From: Termitomyces sp. T153
Taxonomy: Eukaryota > Basidiomycota > Agaricomycetes > Agaricales > Lyophyllaceae
Assembly (NCBI GenBank): GCA_018296165.2
Contig: JACKQL020000010.1
Span: 1,302,001 to 1,366,000, forward strand
Length of the DNA stretch: 64,000 nucleotides
Direction of reading: 5' to 3'
A model generated the notes under the pieces. It was not told where the DNA came from and did no database searches. It saw nothing but the letters and a program-made list of their open reading frames with translations. The translations under genes were made by a program, and so were the position numbers. Within the stretch, counting starts at the first letter, position 1. The number at the start of each line of letters is the position of its first letter. This document shows, in pieces, positions 58,001 to 64,000 of the stretch.

Positions 58001-60457
58001 TTGGGTTGTTTTTTTCTTGGAAGGGCGTCTTCTTGATATACGGTTATGATGTGATGGATGGTGACGTGGGTATCCAAAGGAAGGTGTATGTTATAAAAGT
58101 TCCGCAGTCGCGACCGCGCCGCGGTGGGAGTTTTCGTTATATCCCCGTGAATCCCTTCCAGAGCCTGAGCGAAAAAATAGCTCACAATTACCTCACAACT
58201 TTGCCGGCCGCTTTTCTCGCACGCTTTGTCAGATTGTGGCGTTGATCACGCGGTCATCGCGAAATGACATAGACTTCTGTTCGTTTATTTCAAGTTATTT
58301 TTACGGTTTGACAGGTCCAGCGGATGGATCCGCCGAGCTCCGCTTCAAAATAATCTCCGACCATTTGTCCCGATCATTACATATGTTTCTTGTACATATT
58401 CTATGTCAGGGCTCGATGGTCGCTATTTCTGTCTTTGGCTTTTAATTACGAAAACCAAACACCGCATTATATATATCCACTCGGATGGTCTCATTCTCCG
58501 AGGAAAAAAATACTTTCTCGGAAATCTTGATGAGACATGATATGAAATACTACCGGTGTCCCCACGAGATTGACTTCTCAGAGATTTTTCAACTACAAAA
58601 CATATGTTTCAGGCCTGGAAGGAGATAGATATGATAACCTTAAACATGTGCTTCCAATCCAATACACTTGCTTTGCCTCTCTCACCTTATCGCGAAAACA
58701 ACAATTCATCGGGCCCAAAATCAGAACAAACGATGACCCCCTCGATTATGATTCATTTTCTCAACTTATCGTGATGGTCGAGTCGATGCTTACCCGGCAA
58801 ACAACTTGTGTCAATGCTTTTGATAGGACGGCCAACTTCAGATTCCCTGTCTAATGACACAGACCCGCATGTCCTCAAGACATAACAACCAAATGTCTTG
58901 ATTTCCGAGTGGTCGCCGAGCACAGAGTCACATGCGTCCTGCCAAGGCACAATCAGCTGGGTGCGTCTGTCCATATGGGGCTCTCCGGGTTCCAGTGTCA
59001 AAGAAACGCCACAATCCGTTCACAAAGGTCGGCGGTTTACTGCCGGATTGCTTATGGGAAGTTCGTCCGGTAGGTATGTGAGTATGAAGCCATCGCTGTT
59101 CACCATTTTTGTGTTCTGTGTGTCATAATTGACTTTAAACTCAATAAGCATTCTTTTTTCTCGAGCTAGAAACCTCGTTTCGTATTGTGAAAATCAAGGT
59201 GGAAAAGCGTGTATATCATATTTATTCTAATTTTTCAGAGATGAGGGGGTGTGCTGATTCTCTGTATTCTCTACAAAGCATGGTTGCATACTTCAAAACG
59301 CTCACTCGAATTTCCTTACTGCTGAATTTCAGAAGCTGTTCTTGAATATTTCCTCTTTCCCTTCACAATCGTTTGCCTCTTTTGATACTGATCTGCGTAT
59401 ATCTTTTAGGGGCAGGTCAGAGGTAGTACTTTGGCCCCTCAGATGTTTTCCGAATCTTGCAATGGATTTTCGCATCTCTGCGCCGGGTAAAATGTACCAT
59501 GTATCTTTTACGCCTGGTTGTCTATCAATGACCTGACGACATTCCATTCAGTCAAATTCTTTGTCATTTACTGTTGGAACGAAAAATTATCAGTCAATGT
59601 CAATAACCCTCTCATCATTCTAGATCAATGATGTCTGGATCATCACCCGGATATGCTGTGAAGCATTTCAAAGATGACATAAGAACACCTTCCGTAACGG
59701 ATTTTAGGTCAAGAATACTTCTGAGAACGTTTGCACATCATCTGAGTTCGCCGGAAGCTTCTAAATAATCTCCAGCTTCAGCTTGAGTTCGATTAACTTT
59801 TCCTGCTGTTTTAGCTCATTGATACATAAAACGGGACGCAGGTATAGCAACTTCTTCGAGAAGCACAGCAACCGGAATGTTCCAGTCGCTGGAAAAAATA
59901 ACAGAGAAAGATACGTAGCCCTAAATCTGCATGATACAGAAGAATCAGGCAATGGCATACTTATGCACAAGATTGGTTGCAATTACCCAAGTGAGATGAA
60001 ATATCCCATCTTCGCTTCCTGTGGAGAAGCTGATATGTATCAGGCAATTTTTTGTTTATGTACCCTTGTGATCAAAACACGTAGAGAACAGCCAAGATTC
60101 TATGACAAGCTCATTCCCACAATCTCCTTCTACTTTGTGTCATTAGGAGTACCCCTATGTCAATGTAACGTGAGAGGTATTTGTGAAGGTGTCAGGTAAG
60201 AACTTGCCAAATCAAACGGTGATACAACCATGCACAACTTCATTCGTCTAGGTATGCCGAGAGAAAAGAGACAGTCGGTTCTTGCGGAAAGAAGTCAGGA
60301 TTTTAGGCCATGGCTTCACTGTCCGCCCGAAGAGAAGATCGCTAAAGAAGCGTGTTTACAGTGTACAGAATTACCCTACATGGGCTATTCAGCGAGAACT
60401 TTTTCTTTCCCAAAATAGTACAATCATGCCTCTGGAACTTACACAAGCTAGGCTAAT
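55027..60457. other. Gene-poor region with microsatellites
   Basis: No gene I can support. It contains poly-T (55266-55280), ACAT runs (57605-57632), and an A/T run at 57955-57980. Possible coding fragments without a family: minus-strand 58790-59001, whose frame ends at a GTAAGC donor, and plus-strand 59840-60198, whose frame ends at a GTAAGA donor with a possible acceptor near 60251. I could not connect them into genes. Confidence 0.4.
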
Positions 60458-60529
60458 GGGTAAAGGTTTGTGTGCTTCTGGGTAGATGTTTGTGTGCTTC
60501 TGGGTAAATGTTTGTGTGCGTATCTGTAG
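60458..60529. repeat. Short tandem repeat, about three 24-bp units
   Basis: GGGTAAATGTTTGTGTGCTTCT-type units; the third ends differently. Confidence 0.8.
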
Positions 60530-60918
60530 ACAGTATTACCAAACACGAGTAGCACGGAAAATGAGAAGAAAAATATAACAGAGGTCAATGTTGATCTTCC
60601 GGCATCAAGTTACTCCTTGAGGTGAAGTCTTTCAGAGCAAATCATTTTTGGCAAGTTGTGATGATCATACGTGTCGAGTCGCACACACATGGTCCAGTAA
60701 TACTAGTATCTTCAGGAACTTCCATTGCAATCATACGTGAAAAAAATAGAGACGCGAGACAAGGGAGAATGTAAAAGGACGTGTCATGCCAGTTCACGCT
60801 GAGCGTGAGAGTGTTACTACGTTCATGGCCTTGGCCCGAAGAGAAAAAATCCATTTGGAGAAAGTTTTCATACAGCGACTCACAATGTTGCTTCAAGTTG
60901 TCAAAATCACAATTGCAA

Positions 60919-61608
60919 CTACCTTTCGTCCTTGAACGAGAAAAATGAAGTCTCAAAAGCAGATGTGATAAAGATGGAGTTTACCTTTGTATGAGCGAAC
61001 TGCGGGATTTCAGGTTGCTAGTTCATATAATCTCAGACAAGACAAAAAAAACTTGAGAGAACTGACTCACAGGATAGCTTGAGGCGGGGGGTAATGTCTA
61101 GATAAGGTATTCAATGAGAACTCAAATTAGCAAATAACGGGTAACGTACAGTATTGAAGCCTTCCGCACTGTACGGCGGAGGAGCCGGCTCGTTCGCTGG
61201 AAACAAAGTATTTTGTTGTTGCTGAACTTGATTTGGACGAGATGTTGGGATTTGTTCTTGTTGTGGTGACTGCATCTGGTGTACAGATAATGGTGGTGCT
61301 GTCTGACGGCGTCTCGAGCGTTTTCGGCACGAACAGAAACCAGATGAAGATGCACTGTGACTTGACCGGTACCGAGAATCAGACTGTCGATCCCAGCAAA
61401 ACCATGCAAATAAAATGATAACAAAAGCGCAGACTCCTTATATGAGGTTGTGATGAGATTCAACAAGATCTATGCAACAAGTTGACTACTAACCAATAAC
61501 AATTCCAGCAATTTTACCCGCCTTACTGTGGTAAGGGTAATAGTAAACCTGCGCGTTGCATACGGAGACTGGGGAAAGGAGAATGAACAAAGTCACTGCT
61601 GTGGACAT
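60919..61608 (-). CDS. Small single-pass membrane protein with PPxY motif
   Basis: Exons 61608-61494, 61436-61150 and 61097-61071 read as a type I membrane protein. A signal peptide (MSTAVTLFILLSPVSVCNA) is followed by a very short outside part (QVYYYPYHSKAGK), one membrane helix (IAGIVIGVCAFVIILFAWF) that spans intron 1, and a cytosolic tail. The tail starts basic and Cys-rich (CSCRKRSRRRQ), then is Gln/Pro-rich with PAPPPYSAEGF, a PPxY motif able to bind WW domains of Nedd4/Rsp5-type ligases. Two micro-exons (60999-60985 and 60930-60919) would end the protein as FAHTKDER at 151 residues; if intron 3 is not spliced, translation ends about 15 codons later near 61027. Size, single helix and PY motif resemble yeast Rcr1/Rcr2-type Rsp5 adaptors, but that is an analogy from layout only. 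Confidence 0.7.
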
Positions 61609-62366
61609 CGTAAGGATAGAGCTCGCGTAGCAAGTATGTCTGAGACATACTATATCAACGTTACCAATACACTGATGACGTCACGTAGAGTTATCATTTG
61701 GTGGGATATTGAAGAAACATCTGGCTTTGCTGAATTCAAATTTTGAGTCTGCATTTTCAATGCATACTGCCGTGTCTGCAATGGTAAGATGACGTACTAG
61801 TATTCATGAAAGAAAAGTCTTTGGTCAAGGAGGAAAGTACAAGTGTAGCCAAAACCTACAGATGTGGAAGTATTTTCGACATAAGAGAAACGGTGATAAT
61901 GTGAGGAGAAAACTTCCCAGTGCTTCGTCGAGAAAAGGGAAAGGGATGGCTTCGAGGATGTTCAAACGCTGGTCTCACGGTATCTTGATTATGAGTAGTA
62001 AGCGACAAGGAAAGTTGGAGAGAGATGGAACCCTTGAAGGTCGAGTCGTTATTAAGGTTGTATGAAGAGGAAACAAATAGACAACTCGATCTTGACAGAA
62101 TATTGGGCGCTCAATACACGTCCTTATCCATTGTAAACTGATAAAGACGTGAAAAACAGTTGTCACGAAAGAACTTTATGCTCCCATATAGACTTCGTGG
62201 AAAGACATTACGAGGTCATGCACCTGAGAATCACATAAACACTAGCTGTACACCTTGCGTTATAGGACCTGACAAGATGTAACGACGCCAGAACGAGAGG
62301 AAATCGGCTTCCATATCGCGTCGTCTCGCACGTCTACAACCATAAAACGGGACAAGGTATGGCGGA
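61609..62366. other. Intergenic region, no gene seen
   Basis: A plus-strand frame at 61862-62065 is basic and without a recognisable domain. Holds the promoter of the membrane protein gene (minus) and the 3' flank of the GLTP gene. Confidence 0.45.
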
Positions 62367-63799
62367 CTAGACTCGTCCGTATCCGCCGTCTGCAAGAAAC
62401 CCCCTAATGCGATTGACAATAGCATTCAAACCGACAAGCCACCTGGCGAGTTCCAGATCCAACTTTTCTACGGATCCACCTTGTGCCAGACATTTATAAA
62501 AGTCGGAGCGCCTAGGGACGGAGCGGATAGCAACCTGGTGATTATCGATTTCTGTAAGTAATGATAACGATCCACAAGAACAGCGAGTTTGTGCCGATGT
62601 TCAAAGAGCAGAGACGGCAAGGAATATCAAAGATAGGGCGATGTCAAAAGAGATAAACTCTTGACACACTGGTGATATCGGAGTGGGTGCACGTATGAAC
62701 AGCACGATGGAGTTTGACACTCGCGTTAGGAGAAAGACTCACCGATACTAGAGATCGGATGACGAAAGAGTGGTGATGTCTGAGAACCTTGTCATATGAT
62801 CGTTTGAAACAGACGTGAAGCTCGACAGAGGCGTCTGTCTGCATATTCTGCAGCGCATGATAAATGAGTGCAAGGCCTCTGAGCTGGGTTTAGCAGAGCT
62901 CGATCACGTGAAAGGAAAGAGGAGTAAGTGGAGGATGATTCGATAACGATACTATGACACGATTATCACTGGCATGTAGGAAATTCGCCCTGGAAAGACC
63001 TTCCACGGGCTGCGATTGTTAAATAAGAAGCTGATGCCCCTGGGCGATAAATGAATGGATGGAATCTCAAAGAAGGCAACGAAAATATAACACTCGTAAG
63101 TTTTTTCATGGCAACAGGAAATAAACCACAATGGCAAAAGGATATCACCGGAAGATAAACGTGCAAGATATCACAAGTAAATTCGCATACCTTGTCAGAC
63201 GGACCAAGCATGGTGTGGCGTGTTTGGAAGCTTCTTTTCCTTCATTCCGTACGAGCTCTTCAAGCGTACCCGACGAAACATGAGTGGCCTCATACCGAGA
63301 ACGTACCCCCTGAAAAGGATTGAAAAATAAATGAGCTTATCAAGCCACAGATGAGCTACGGAATAGGGACAGACAGCAATATTACTTCGTAGGTCGGACT
63401 GTATGAAACCAAAGACACCGGGACCGAAAAGCTCTAGAAGAATGGAATGTGAGTAATGTTGACATAGAAAGATAGGGTACACTGAAGTAAGCAGAAAATC
63501 TGTGAGAATGGCCATCGCATGTTGGTTATACAGGGGTCGTCCCATATATTATAGATTAGTGTTTCTAGCTCCTCAGTTTGACCATGGACGTTTGTCGTGT
63601 ACGTGTGACTAGAGAAGACTCGCGTACCAAACATTTGTATGAGACCATCTGACGCATCAAGAAATGCTTTTGTATCTATGCCTTCTGCTATGACTGGCAC
63701 GTCGGCAAAGGACTTAACATTTTTCAAGGAACAGTTAGCTTGCGAGAATATCTGGTAACGAAGGTTGATAACCTTTACTGTCTCAAAATATGGGGCCAT
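62367..63799 (-). CDS. Glycolipid transfer protein (GLTP) family member, divergent
   Basis: Six exons join in phase to 197 residues, the usual GLTP length: 63799-63773, 63712-63628, 63433-63375, 63309-63191, 62878-62743, 62534-62367. The fold is recognisable throughout: MAPYFETVKSFADVPV, AFLDASDGLIQMFELFG, GVFGFIQSDLRSNIAGVR, YEATHVSSGTLEELVR, ELHVCFKRSYDKVLRHHHSF, SVPRRSDFYKCLAQGGSVEK and a C-terminal helix ending FLADGGYGRV. GLTPs carry glycosphingolipids between membranes. Of the human head-group residues (Asp48, Asn52, Lys55, Trp96, His140), Asp51, Asn55 and His133 match, but Lys55 aligns with Gly58 and Trp96 with Arg94. Intact but perhaps altered in lipid binding. Introns 2, 4 and 5 are long for this genome (about 194, 312 and 208 bp). 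Confidence 0.9.
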
Positions 63800-64000
63800 T
63801 AGCTTAGAAAAGTTGCGCAAATTCTGGAAGTCTGAGTGAGGTGGCAGCGAGGAACATACCAAGGGCAGCGTGGTTTCCGGCTGGTGTCATGTGCATATAA
63901 ATCATGTGCATCAACACTCGGCCCGGAAATCGGGTTGCCAGTGTGCAATGGTGTCTTCAAGGTTACCATTCTCCAAGATCTACCATTCATTTCCTTCGGG
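63800..64000. promoter_or_regulatory. Upstream region of the GLTP gene
   Basis: An AT-rich GCATATAAAT element lies at 63894-63903, about 95-105 bp before the start codon. Read on the gene's strand it is only a weak TATA match. Nothing else recognisable before the window end. Confidence 0.3.

Noticed and set aside
59761..60420. Possible gene from overlapping plus-strand frames at 59783-60199 and 60230-60418
   Set aside because: A donor and an acceptor exist, but two competing frames follow and no family is recognisable; left as an unconnected lead.

Overview
The window looks like a gene-sparse, transposon-rich piece of an Agaricomycete (mushroom-forming basidiomycete) nuclear genome. Short GT-AG introns of about 45-60 bp interrupt the genes. 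The readable families are ones expanded or common in this class: SRPK-like and other lineage-specific kinases, seven-helix membrane proteins and chromodomain Ty3/gypsy retroelements. All calls come from reading the sequence; no database was searched.

Bases 1 to about 19.6 kb are a nested, inactive retroelement island. The oldest layer is a gag-like sequence in two divergent copies: one arm at 1-1507 on the minus strand, the other split over 2104-2346, 14099-14963 and 16229-17010 on the plus strand. A complete but dead Ty3/gypsy chromovirus (2347-14093) sits in the second arm, flanked by the 5-bp target duplication CAGTG. Its 5' LTR was later hit, 17 bp from its end, by an inverted solo LTR of the same family (2364-3397, duplication CTCCC). 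Another inverted solo LTR lies at 18075-19108 (duplication TGTTC). The element reads gag, two tandem retropepsin domains, RT, RNase H, integrase, chromodomain, then a 1.9-kb segment with a long broken reading frame on the opposite strand. Lost CpG and CpG-derived stops and substitutions suggest methylation-driven decay. The oldest sequence has essentially no CpG left.

From 20 to 41 kb there are cellular genes: a decayed SRPK-like kinase (minus), an intact 11-exon recyclin-1 (F-box/Sec10-like) gene (minus), a small protein with a Cys/Trp/His/Cys motif (plus), a five-exon kinase (minus), a decayed hypothetical gene (plus), a second Cys/Trp/His/Cys protein (plus), and two tandem copies of a seven-helix membrane protein gene (plus) whose first seven exons have identical lengths. 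From 41 to 51.8 kb I see no convincing gene; the stretch holds local duplications and microsatellites.

A GC-rich four-exon gene at 51855-54097 encodes a protein with four copies of the same Cys/Trp/His/Cys motif and a His- and Arg/Glu-rich tail. It is followed by a hairpin-bearing tandem repeat (54388-55026) and more gene-poor sequence. The last 3 kb carries two minus-strand genes: a small single-pass membrane protein with a PPxY motif (60919-61608), and a glycolipid-transfer-protein gene (62367-63799) lacking two canonical glycolipid-binding residues.

The most promising undescribed material is the C-x2-C-x(16-18)-W-x2-H-x3-C protein family (three genes in one window), the doubled protease in the retroelement and the divergent GLTP. 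No operon-like logic links the cellular genes.
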